Source: Cyclobacteriaceae bacterium (GTDB lineage: Bacteria; Bacteroidota; Bacteroidia; Cytophagales; Cyclobacteriaceae). From it: 8,311 nt of DNA. Position numbers and translations under genes: made by a program. Below the pieces are notes generated by a model. It was not told the origin of the DNA. It did no database searches and was given only the letters and a program-made list of their open reading frames with translations. Each line of letters begins with the position of its first letter. The first letter of the stretch is position 1. The stretch is taken from the NCBI GenBank assembly GCA_030589835.1, contig JAUUZS010000167.1, forward strand, positions 1 to 8,311, in the 5' to 3' direction. Below are positions 1 to 5,627 of the stretch, in pieces.

Positions 1-179
1 ATCAAATCCTTGTTTCACTCTACTTTAAAAGTATCATTACTTTTTCGGGTCCAGCATCATTTTATTTTTTGTAAATAAAAATGGATCCTTTTTCCATACT
101 TTGTATGGCTCTGCCCTTGGATTCAATTAAAAAGGGAAGTTGGTTTTTAGTATAAAAGGAAAATGCCCTGCAGGAAAAT
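1..179. other. Left-edge non-coding region downstream of the KTSC-like gene
   Basis: This AT-rich stretch lies beyond the 3' end of the minus-strand gene that stops at 180. I found no convincing coding frame. One frame is open from base 1 to a stop at 76-78, but its translation is low-complexity and has no recognisable motif. Two small inverted repeats are visible: TTTATTT/AAATAAA at 61-67 and 73-79, and CCATAC-TTT-GTATGG at 94-108. Neither is followed by a T run in the direction needed to terminate the minus-strand gene, so I do not call a terminator. Confidence 0.5.
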
Positions 180-563
180 CTATAGGAGTGCCAGGATAGA
201 CCCCTGGTTTACCGTTTTATATCTATTCCGAATAAAATTATCATAGAATTTTTGAATGGATTTTGCCACTTTCATGCCTTGCCAGATGGATAGGGGTACA
301 TTTTTGTGCACAACGGAGTTTTTATGCCTCTTTATGATCAGATGACCAATTTTACCATCACAACTATAATATTGAGCGCTTTTAAACCAACTACTCTCTT
401 TGGCGATTATTGATTCTTTGGATTTGAAAGCCGTGTTTTCAATGCAGAATATGGCTTCTGTTTCTGTGATCCAATCCTCAGGCATATTTGAGCAATTAAT
501 TTTCTGTTCGCTTAAATACAATCCCACAAAAATGAGTGCGATAAAAAATGGTAACGTCTTCAT
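180..563 (-). CDS. Small exported protein with a degenerate KTSC-like domain
   Basis: This 127-residue protein starts with MKT followed by a hydrophobic stretch at about residues 4-17 (FFIALIFVGLYL), which suggests a Sec signal peptide or a single membrane anchor. Residues 57-115 resemble the KTSC domain, a fold of about 60 residues named after the C-terminus of some lysyl-tRNA synthetases. The shared pattern is an initial SS, a Tyr-containing first strand, a VP-x2-IW turn and a closing FY-x3-IR-x2-Y helix. The central YxY of the family is replaced by VxH (V85, H87). There are three cysteines (24, 40, 68) and no obvious lipobox. KTSC proteins are usually cytosolic and their role is poorly known, so export would be unusual. 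The gene is divergent from the ECF sigma gene. The coding call is fairly safe. The domain call is my pattern match and the function is unknown. Confidence 0.72.
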   Translation of the reverse strand: MKTLPFFIALIFVGLYLSEQKINCSNMPEDWITETEAIFCIENTAFKSKESIIAKESSWFKSAQYYSCDGKIGHLIIKRHKNSVVHKNVPLSIWQGMKVAKSIQKFYDNFIRNRYKTVNQGSILALL

Positions 564-694
564 GGTAAAAAAATTATATTAATTATTGTTATATTCATAT
601 TAAGTGACAATAGTAACCCTAAGCGAACAAGAGAAGTAGATTTATGTAAAATTGTGAATAGAAAATAGTTTTATTTTAAGCCTGTTTTTTTAGT

Positions 695-716
695 AAATGC
701 GAATTGGGAAATGCGA
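695..716 (+). repeat. 8-bp direct repeat AAATGCGA
   Basis: AAATGCGA occurs at 695-702 and again at 709-716, a start-to-start distance of 14 bp. It lies about 115-135 bp upstream of the sigma start codon. Direct half-sites can be regulator binding sites, but at this length a chance repeat in AT-rich DNA is possible. Confidence 0.35.
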
Positions 717-760
717 TTTTTAAAAAAAAGGAGGCATAAATTACATTTTTTTAAAAAAAA
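717..760. repeat. Two phased T/A tracts, possibly curved DNA
   Basis: T5A8 lies at 717-729 and T7A8 at 746-760. The T-to-A junctions are 31 bp apart, close to three helical turns, a spacing that keeps such tracts on one face of the helix. They sit just upstream of the presumed sigma promoter region and could act as an upstream activating element. This role is inferred from composition only. Confidence 0.4.
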
Positions 761-789
761 CGGTGTGGATGTCATTTTTTATTCCTTAT

Positions 790-819
790 TTGACATTGCA
801 AACGTTTGCGGGGTAATAC
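790..819 (+). promoter_or_regulatory. Operator-like palindrome inside a possible promoter for the sigma gene
   Basis: GCAAACGTTTGC at 798-809 is a perfect 12-bp palindrome of the kind bound by LacI/GalR-family repressors, such as the PurR box. It lies between TTGACA (790-795) and TAATAC (814-819), 18 bp apart. In Bacteroidota terms, TTTG at 789-792 is 21 bp from a TA that lacks the following TTTG. The palindrome ends 19 bp before the ATG at 829. The TAATAC element may be too close to the ATG to be the real promoter, so the operator reading is firmer than the promoter reading. Confidence 0.45.
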
Positions 820-828
820 AAAAAGCAA

Positions 829-1380
829 ATGAGAGAAGAATCGGAATTATTAAAAAGGCTAAGGGAAGGGGATGAAGATGCTTTTGAATCACTTTTTTAT
901 ATCTATAAGGAGAGACTTTATTTGTTTGCACTAAAATTTGTCAAGTCCAATGACCAGGCGTGTGATATAATCCATGATGTATTTGTCAAAGTGTGGGAAA
1001 ACAGGGCGCAAATTAATATTCAATCAAATTTCAGTTCTTTCTTGCATACTATATGCAAGAATCTCATATTGAACCTGTTAAAACAAGCTTCGCGAAAGGA
1101 ATCCCTGAGACTGGAAATTATTCAATACAAGAGTAGAAATCAAAATACGCTTGAAGAAGAAATGGATTTCAAGGAGTACCAAAAGCTTGCAAGTGAAGCT
1201 GTAAACCAATTGCCACCCAGGAGAAAAGAAGTTTTTAAAATGTGTAAGTTTGACGGTAAAACATATAACCAGACTGCATCTGATTTAGGGATTTCGCGCA
1301 ATGCTGTAAAAGACCACATAGTTAAAGCTTCCAGGTTTATAAAGGGCTACTTCCTGAAGTACGGTGAGGTTTCCATCTAG
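829..1380 (+). CDS. ECF RNA polymerase sigma-70 factor, Bacteroidota type
   Basis: This 183-residue protein has the two-domain layout of extracytoplasmic-function sigma factors of the Bacteroidota family. Region 2 spans about residues 20-86 and includes DIIHDVFVKVWE at 46-57, which contacts core polymerase and the -10 element. Region 4 spans about 125-175, with the typical LPPRRKEVF entry at 128-136 and a helix-turn-helix at about 145-165 that would read the -35 element. The length is normal and the gene looks intact. Members are usually paired with a FecR-type anti-sigma gene and often a SusC/SusD pair. Here the next plus-strand gene is an oxidoreductase 166 bp downstream, so its regulator is not adjacent. 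The GCAAACGTTTGC palindrome upstream suggests transcriptional repression. Target genes cannot be read from this window. Confidence 0.95.
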   Translation: MREESELLKRLREGDEDAFESLFYIYKERLYLFALKFVKSNDQACDIIHDVFVKVWENRAQINIQSNFSSFLHTICKNLILNLLKQASRKESLRLEIIQYKSRNQNTLEEEMDFKEYQKLASEAVNQLPPRRKEVFKMCKFDGKTYNQTASDLGISRNAVKDHIVKASRFIKGYFLKYGEVSI

Positions 1381-1395
1381 AAGCCGTCAATTAAG

Positions 1396-1473
1396 TCATT
1401 TCCTGTTCAGCATCAAGCTAAAGAAGCGTCCTGATGCAAGAATCAGAATCCCCAAAAGGGCCAGTCCCGTCAT
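1396..1473 (-). CDS. Possible 25-residue hydrophobic peptide, weak
   Basis: A minus-strand ATG at 1473 opens a 25-codon frame ending in TGA at 1396, convergent with the sigma gene and 15 bp beyond its stop. The product begins MTGLALLGILILASG and ends in LNRK, so it resembles one short membrane helix with a basic C-terminal tail. An A-rich leader (AAAAA) precedes the ATG, which is compatible with Bacteroidota initiation. There is no family match I recognise. A frame this short can arise by chance, so this is only a candidate small membrane protein. Confidence 0.22.
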   Translation of the reverse strand: MTGLALLGILILASGRFFSLMLNRK

Positions 1474-1492
1474 TTTTTATATTGATTAGTCA

Positions 1493-1523
1493 TTTGAGTA
1501 ATAATTAGGAATTGGTATTTTTG
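1493..1523 (+). promoter_or_regulatory. Bacteroidota-type promoter for the oxidoreductase gene
   Basis: TTTG at 1493-1496 and TATTTTTG at 1516-1523 are separated by 19 bp. This fits the TTTG-N19-21-TAnnTTTG consensus of the Bacteroidota primary sigma factor exactly. The expected transcription start is near 1530, giving a leader of under 20 nt before the ATG at 1547. The downstream cardiolipin synthase gene may be read from the same promoter. Confidence 0.65.
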
Positions 1524-1546
1524 GTAAAACATAAGAGAAAAACGCT

Positions 1547-2647
1547 ATGAGCAAAAATTTATATCTATGCTGCTTTTTGGTTTTCATTATCCTCATTTCC
1601 GGGAATTCCCTGAAAGCCCAAACAAAACCTATTAGAATTGCGGTTGCAGGGATGACGCATGGGCATGTCGGATGGATCTTAAAGAGACAAGAACTGGGTG
1701 ATATAGAATTGGTAGGCCTGGCAGAACCTAATGAAGAACTTGCCTCAAGACTGATTGATCAATATCAATTGGATGCTGACCTGTGGTTCAAGGATATTGA
1801 TCAAATGTTAAAGGAGGTAAAGCCGGAGGCAGTTTGTGCCTTTGGAAGCGTTTATGAGCATTTAATGGTCGTCGAGAAATGTGCCCCTCTGGGAATTCAT
1901 GTCATGGTAGAAAAACCTTTGGCCGCCAACATGGTACACGCCAGAAAAATGGAGGTTCTCGCTGCTACCCATGGCATCCATTTGCTGACCAACTATGAGA
2001 CTTCCTGGTATGCAAGCAACCACAAAATCCATGAATTGACTACCCAAGGAAAAATAGGTGATATCACAAAAATTGTTGTCCATGACGGACACTCAGGCCC
2101 CATCGAGATTGGTTGCAGTCCGGAGTTTTTAGCATGGCTAACCGATCCGATATTAAATGGGGGAGGAGCAATAATTGATTTTGGCTGTTATGGCGCCAAT
2201 TTATCAACATGGCTTATGAACAATCAAAAACCAATCTCCGTTACTGCAGTTATGCAACAAATCAAACCGAGTATGTATCCTAATGTCGATGATGAAGCCA
2301 CTATAATTGTGGAGTATGAAAGTGCCCAGGCGATTATTCAGGCTTCATGGAACTGGCCATATAGCAGAAAAGACATCGAAGTATATGGCAAAAAAGGAAG
2401 CTTGATCGCCCCGGATAGAAGCACGCTAACAAGTAAAATAGACAAAAATAAAGCGGAGACGATTAAACTTCCTCCGCTTCAAATCACACAAAATGATCCT
2501 TTCGCCTATTTTGCATCGGTTATCAACGGTACAACGGATGCTTCACAAGGGTTGTATTCTATGGAGAATAACATGATTGTGATGGAGATATTGACCGCAG
2601 CCATCAAATCGGCCAAAGAAAGAAAAACCATATTTATAGGAGAGTAA
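1547..2647 (+). CDS. Exported Gfo/Idh/MocA-family oxidoreductase
   Basis: This 366-residue protein is an NAD(P)-dependent oxidoreductase of the Gfo/Idh/MocA family, which acts on sugars, inositols or related polyols. An N-terminal signal peptide (hydrophobic 6-19, likely cleavage after A24 in SLKA-QT) points to export through Sec, since no twin arginine is present. The Rossmann domain begins at about residue 29 with IAVAGMTHGHVG. The EKP motif at 122-124 supplies K123. The C-terminal domain carries GGGAIIDFGCY at 205-215. Its D211 and Y215 have the Asp-x3-Tyr spacing known for glucose-fructose oxidoreductase, where many relatives have His. Length is typical. A good promoter lies just upstream, and the cardiolipin synthase gene follows after 45 bp. 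A periplasmic enzyme of this type would need a tightly held cofactor. The substrate cannot be told from the sequence. Confidence 0.92.
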   Translation: MSKNLYLCCFLVFIILISGNSLKAQTKPIRIAVAGMTHGHVGWILKRQELGDIELVGLAEPNEELASRLIDQYQLDADLWFKDIDQMLKEVKPEAVCAFGSVYEHLMVVEKCAPLGIHVMVEKPLAANMVHARKMEVLAATHGIHLLTNYETSWYASNHKIHELTTQGKIGDITKIVVHDGHSGPIEIGCSPEFLAWLTDPILNGGGAIIDFGCYGANLSTWLMNNQKPISVTAVMQQIKPSMYPNVDDEATIIVEYESAQAIIQASWNWPYSRKDIEVYGKKGSLIAPDRSTLTSKIDKNKAETIKLPPLQITQNDPFAYFASVINGTTDASQGLYSMENNMIVMEILTAAIKSAKERKTIFIGE

Positions 2648-2692
2648 AATTGGCGATACATATTAAAAGGTAAGGCAAAAACTACAATTGGC

Positions 2693-4147
2693 ATGTCCCA
2701 GGGACAATTCATTTCAGTAATTCTTTTAGCGGGCTATTATGCCATCGTCATTGTATTTTTTTTTCGGATTCTATTAGAAAATAAAAACCCCCTCAAAACC
2801 CAGTCCTATCTGCTGCTTATGGTTTTACTCCCAATAATTGGGATGATGATCTACCTTTTTTTTGGAGTAAATTTCAGGAGGCAAAAATTATACTCCAGAA
2901 AGGGATTTTCAGATCAAAAAATTATACAACGATGGATAAAAGAGTACGACAACTTACTGAACAGGAGTTCTGATGACGTGCACGAATATCTCAATGAAAA
3001 GGCAAAGCTCCCGTTTCTTTTTTGGAGAAACAATTTCTCGTCATTATCTGCCAATAATCACATTCAGGTATTTACAAATGGAGAAGGGAAATTCCCCGTA
3101 TTGATCGAGAAACTTCAGAAGGCCACACATCACATCCATCTGGAATACTACATTTTTGATGACGATGACATTGGCAATAGAATCATGGATATTTTATGCG
3201 AGCGCTCACGGTCAGGGGTGGAGGTGAGAATGATCGTAGATGCATTGGGGAGCAACAATCTTCGCCAAAAGAGCATAAAAAAGATGAAGGCATCAGGAGT
3301 GCAATATTATGAATATCATCCGGTCATATTTACTTCTTTGGCCAACCGGGTGAATTACCGTGACCATAGAAAAATTGTAGTTATCGATGGGGATATTGGT
3401 TTTGTAGGAGGAATAAATGTAGCTGATAAGTATATCAATACCACAGCGTCAGATAATTATTGGAGAGATACCCACTGCATGATAGAGGGGGAGGCGGTTT
3501 ATTCTCTGCAAATTTTATTTATATTAAATTGGTATTTTGTCAGTAAGCATCTGTTGCAGCCAAATAGTGACTACTTTCATGAGATCATCAAAAAAGGCGA
3601 TACACTTACGTCCATTATCAGCAGTGACCCTGATTCTGATAATCCCAATTTGATGGAAGGGTATTTCAGCATGATTACCACAGCACGGGAAGAACTTTTG
3701 ATTATTACCCCGTATTTTATTCCGAATGAAAGCGTACTTACAGCCTTGAAAACCAGTGCAAAAGGTGGTGTTAAAGTCATGTTATTAATGCCTGCCACAT
3801 CCGATTCGGTTTTTGTTCACTCGGCAAGTCTTACCTATATGGGGGAATTATTAAAAAATGACATTGAAGTTTATTTTTATAAAAAAGGGATGATCCATTC
3901 CAAGGTAATGATCATCGATGAGGAACTTTCTACGATTGGAACAGCAAATATGGATTACCGCAGCTTCGATAATAATGCCGAGGTAAACGCTGTTTTTTTT
4001 GATCAGCAAATCGCAAAAGAATTGAAAGCGCAATTTTTATCTGATTTAACCCATGCAGAGAAATTGGATTATGTAACATGGAAAAGAAGGCCTTTGCGCA
4101 TTAAGCTGATTGGCTCGTTCGGCAGATTGGTATCTCCATTACTGTAA
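2693..4147 (+). CDS. cls: Cardiolipin synthase, phospholipase D family
   Basis: This 484-residue membrane enzyme would join two phosphatidylglycerol molecules into cardiolipin and glycerol. Two N-terminal membrane segments (about residues 5-26 and 38-57) form the usual PLDc_N anchor. Two HKD active-site motifs follow. The first is H225-R-K227 with D232, followed by GFVGGINVADKY. The second is H402-S-K404 with D409, followed by GTANMDYRSFDNN. Both are complete, and the length matches bacterial ClsA-type enzymes. The start at 2693 lies 45 bp after the oxidoreductase stop, close enough for co-transcription, though no functional link between the two is obvious. No Shine-Dalgarno site is seen, as is usual in this phylum. 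Another phospholipase D-family phosphatidyltransferase is possible but less likely given the N-terminal anchor. Confidence 0.96.
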   Translation: MSQGQFISVILLAGYYAIVIVFFFRILLENKNPLKTQSYLLLMVLLPIIGMMIYLFFGVNFRRQKLYSRKGFSDQKIIQRWIKEYDNLLNRSSDDVHEYLNEKAKLPFLFWRNNFSSLSANNHIQVFTNGEGKFPVLIEKLQKATHHIHLEYYIFDDDDIGNRIMDILCERSRSGVEVRMIVDALGSNNLRQKSIKKMKASGVQYYEYHPVIFTSLANRVNYRDHRKIVVIDGDIGFVGGINVADKYINTTASDNYWRDTHCMIEGEAVYSLQILFILNWYFVSKHLLQPNSDYFHEIIKKGDTLTSIISSDPDSDNPNLMEGYFSMITTAREELLIITPYFIPNESVLTALKTSAKGGVKVMLLMPATSDSVFVHSASLTYMGELLKNDIEVYFYKKGMIHSKVMIIDEELSTIGTANMDYRSFDNNAEVNAVFFDQQIAKELKAQFLSDLTHAEKLDYVTWKRRPLRIKLIGSFGRLVSPLL

Positions 4148-4329
4148 TTGGCACTACGGCTATTTTCATGGAAAAGCTTGACCCATGAACCGACAGGCTG
4201 GTGCTTTCCCAACATCACTATACGTACGAAATCAACAAATGCAAATATGTCGTACACCCCCGGTATGGTACTTTTATAAAAATAAAAATTACTACATTGC
4301 GCCCAATTACAAATATTGAATTATAATTT
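4148..4329. other. Intergenic region between cls and the FKBP gene
   Basis: This 182-bp gap has no credible gene. The cls frame stays open after its stop until 4277-4279, but the extra residues look random. There is a 6-bp inverted repeat GTACGA/TCGTAC at 4224-4229 and 4250-4255 with a 20-bp loop. TACTTTTA at 4269-4276 is near the TAnnTTTG -7 consensus, but no matching -33 element is present. I see no strong terminator for cls, so read-through into the next gene is possible. Confidence 0.4.
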
Positions 4330-4827
4330 ATGAAAATCGCAAAACACACAGTGCTGTCCGTGACTTATACGTTAGTAGTAGATGGTGAAATAGTCGATCA
4401 GGCGGAAAATGATAAACCCTTGTCTTTTATTCAGGGAATAGGCATGATGGTTCCCGGATTTGAGAATAATCTTGAAGGCCTCGACGCAGGTGAAAAGTAT
4501 GAATTCAAACTTTCTCCCGAAGAGGGATATGGCCCATATAGCGATGAGGCGGTGGTTGATTTGCCCGTTTCAACTTTTATGGTCGATGGCAAAGTAAATG
4601 AAGATATGTTGAATGTGGGGCAGATAGTGCCAATGCAGGATCAGAAAGGAAATCCCCTTAATGGTACAATTCTGGAGGCATCAAAAGAAACCGTAAAGAT
4701 GGATTTTAACCATATGCTCGCAGGTAAGGAGCTGAATTTTAAAGGAGAGATTTTGGAAGTAAGAGAAGCTACTCAACCGGAGATTGACCACGGCCATATT
4801 CATGAGCCAGGAGTACATGACCACTAA
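4330..4827 (+). CDS. slyD: SlyD-like FKBP-type peptidyl-prolyl isomerase
   Basis: This 165-residue cytosolic protein has the SlyD layout and would catalyse prolyl cis-trans isomerisation and act as a chaperone. The FKBP core is split. Residues 1-70 contain VTYTLVVDGEIVDQA and GIGMMVPGFENNLEGLDAGEKY. The chaperone IF (insert-in-flap) domain occupies about 72-125. The core resumes with DFNHMLAGKELNFKGEILEVREAT at 125-148. The C-terminal tail is histidine-rich (H154, H156, H158, H163, H165) and is a shorter form of the metal-binding tail of Escherichia coli SlyD. There is no signal peptide. The gene ends 51 bp before a strong intrinsic terminator. A role in nickel handling is possible for this family, but no hydrogenase or urease genes are in view. 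Confidence 0.94.
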   Translation: MKIAKHTVLSVTYTLVVDGEIVDQAENDKPLSFIQGIGMMVPGFENNLEGLDAGEKYEFKLSPEEGYGPYSDEAVVDLPVSTFMVDGKVNEDMLNVGQIVPMQDQKGNPLNGTILEASKETVKMDFNHMLAGKELNFKGEILEVREATQPEIDHGHIHEPGVHDH

Positions 4828-4878
4828 TTTATCGTACAGTTCGATCGATTTTTTTTAAGAATAAGCAACGGTTATTTG

Positions 4879-4917
4879 AGCCTGATATTTAGCAACGACT
4901 GAATATCAGGCTTTTTT
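4879..4917 (+). terminator. Intrinsic terminator after the SlyD-like gene
   Basis: An 11-bp perfect stem, AGCCTGATATT (4879-4889) and AATATCAGGCT (4902-4912), encloses a 12-nt loop and runs into six T residues (4912-4917). The T run is on the plus side only, so it would end transcription from the SlyD-like gene and any read-through from cls. Confidence 0.92.
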
Positions 4918-4933
4918 ATGATTCAAATCATAA
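4916..4933. promoter_or_regulatory. 18-bp palindrome upstream of the fasciclin gene
   Basis: TTATGATTCAAATCATAA has 8-bp arms around a 2-bp CA centre. It starts inside the T run of the preceding terminator and lies 55 bp upstream of the ATG at 4988, a position suited to an operator. Its AT-rich composition makes chance occurrence possible. Confidence 0.35.
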
Positions 4934-4987
4934 TCAGATAAAGGTATGGATGAATAAATTGAGTTTTAGTTCAAACCTTAAATAACT

Positions 4988-5554
4988 ATGATTATGAGAA
5001 AGTGGTATTTTTTAATGTGCTTCACTTTAGGAGCATTATTGATGTCATCTTGCGGAGACAAAGGAGCACAGCAAAGTTCTTCTGAGACTTCACGGCCAGA
5101 GATGAAGGGTGGGCAGGCATCTGTGGTAGATGATCTGTCGGCAAGAAACATAGTGCAAATCGCTGCAGCTTCAGCAGATCACTCCACATTGGTAGCTGCG
5201 GTTCAGGCGGCAGGTATGGCGGATGTTCTTGCAAATCCAGGCCCGCTTACGGTTTTTGCCCCGACCAATGCCGCTTTTGATAAGCTGCCAGAAGGGACGG
5301 TAGAAAACTTGCTCAAGCCGGAAAATAAAAAGACCTTGATGAGGATTATTACATTTCATGCTGCTCCTGGTACATACAAATTGAAAGACCTTAAGGATGG
5401 GACAACCATTGGTCAGGCAACAGGTGATAATGTAACTATAGAAGTTAAAGAAGATATAATTTATGTAAATGGCGCTAAAGTGTTGGGGACAGTAGCTGCT
5501 TCAAATGGCATAGTACATGTAGTTGATGCAGTTTTATTGCCGCCGGAAAAATAA
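4988..5554 (+). CDS. Fasciclin (FAS1) domain lipoprotein
   Basis: This 188-residue protein begins with a lipoprotein signal peptide: basic RK at 4-5, a hydrophobic core at 6-19 and a lipobox ending LMSSC, so C22 should be acylated after signal peptidase II cleavage. A polar linker (about 23-50) leads to one FAS1 domain at about 54-186. The conserved H1 segment LTVFAPTNAAFDKLP is at 87-101, a YH-like pair appears as FH at 123-124, and the H2 segment NGIVHVVDAVLLP is at 173-185. FAS1 domains serve adhesion and matrix contacts, so a surface or periplasmic binding role is likely. ATG codons at 4988 and 4994 are both usable, and the second gives a more typical MRKW start. The gene stands alone, with a terminator before it and one after it. 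Confidence 0.94.
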   Translation: MIMRKWYFLMCFTLGALLMSSCGDKGAQQSSSETSRPEMKGGQASVVDDLSARNIVQIAAASADHSTLVAAVQAAGMADVLANPGPLTVFAPTNAAFDKLPEGTVENLLKPENKKTLMRIITFHAAPGTYKLKDLKDGTTIGQATGDNVTIEVKEDIIYVNGAKVLGTVAASNGIVHVVDAVLLPPEK

Positions 5555-5583
5555 CAGCCTTTTAACTTAGAACCGTTAACTTG

Positions 5584-5616
5584 AAAAATCCCAAAGTCCT
5601 GTACTTTGGGATTTTT
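5584..5616. terminator. Bidirectional terminator between convergent genes
   Basis: A perfect 14-bp stem (AAAAATCCCAAAGT at 5584-5597 and ACTTTGGGATTTTT at 5603-5616) closes a 5-nt loop, CCTGT. The A run on the left arm and the T run on the right arm give a U tract in both directions. It can therefore end the fasciclin gene (stop at 5554) and the nitrilase fusion gene on the opposite strand (stop at 5628). Confidence 0.93.
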
Positions 5617-5627
5617 GCTTATTGGAA

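Larger units (their letters stand above)
564..828. other. Divergent intergenic region between the KTSC-like and sigma genes
   Basis: This 265-bp spacer must hold the promoters of both flanking genes. It is very AT-rich and contains no credible ORF. I see an 8-bp direct repeat, two T/A tracts 31 bp apart and a perfect 12-bp palindrome, each listed separately. For the minus-strand gene the nearest -7-like element is TACTATTG, read on the minus strand at 615-608, with one mismatch to TAnnTTTG and no good -33 partner. Confidence 0.5.

Noticed and set aside
94..108. CCATAC-TTT-GTATGG hairpin downstream of the KTSC-like gene
   Set aside because: It has a short stem and no T run on the minus strand after it, so it does not fit an intrinsic terminator.
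400..582. Plus-strand frame of 60 codons overlapping the KTSC-like gene
   Set aside because: It lies antisense inside the minus-strand gene, which has a signal peptide and domain similarity. The plus-strand product has no motif.
1410..1437. GCATCA/TGATGC inverted repeat after the sigma gene as a terminator
   Set aside because: It has only a 6-bp stem with a 16-nt loop, and an A-rich rather than T-rich sequence follows.
4224..4255. GTACGA/TCGTAC inverted repeat between cls and the FKBP gene
   Set aside because: It has 6-bp arms with a 20-bp loop and no extension, which is well within chance.
4069..4257. Minus-strand 62-codon frame over the cls 3' end
   Set aside because: About half overlaps cls antisense, and the product shows no recognisable pattern or good leader.
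4148..4279. Possible stop-codon readthrough extension of cls
   Set aside because: The frame stays open for 43 codons, but the residues show no family similarity and cls is already full length at 484 residues.
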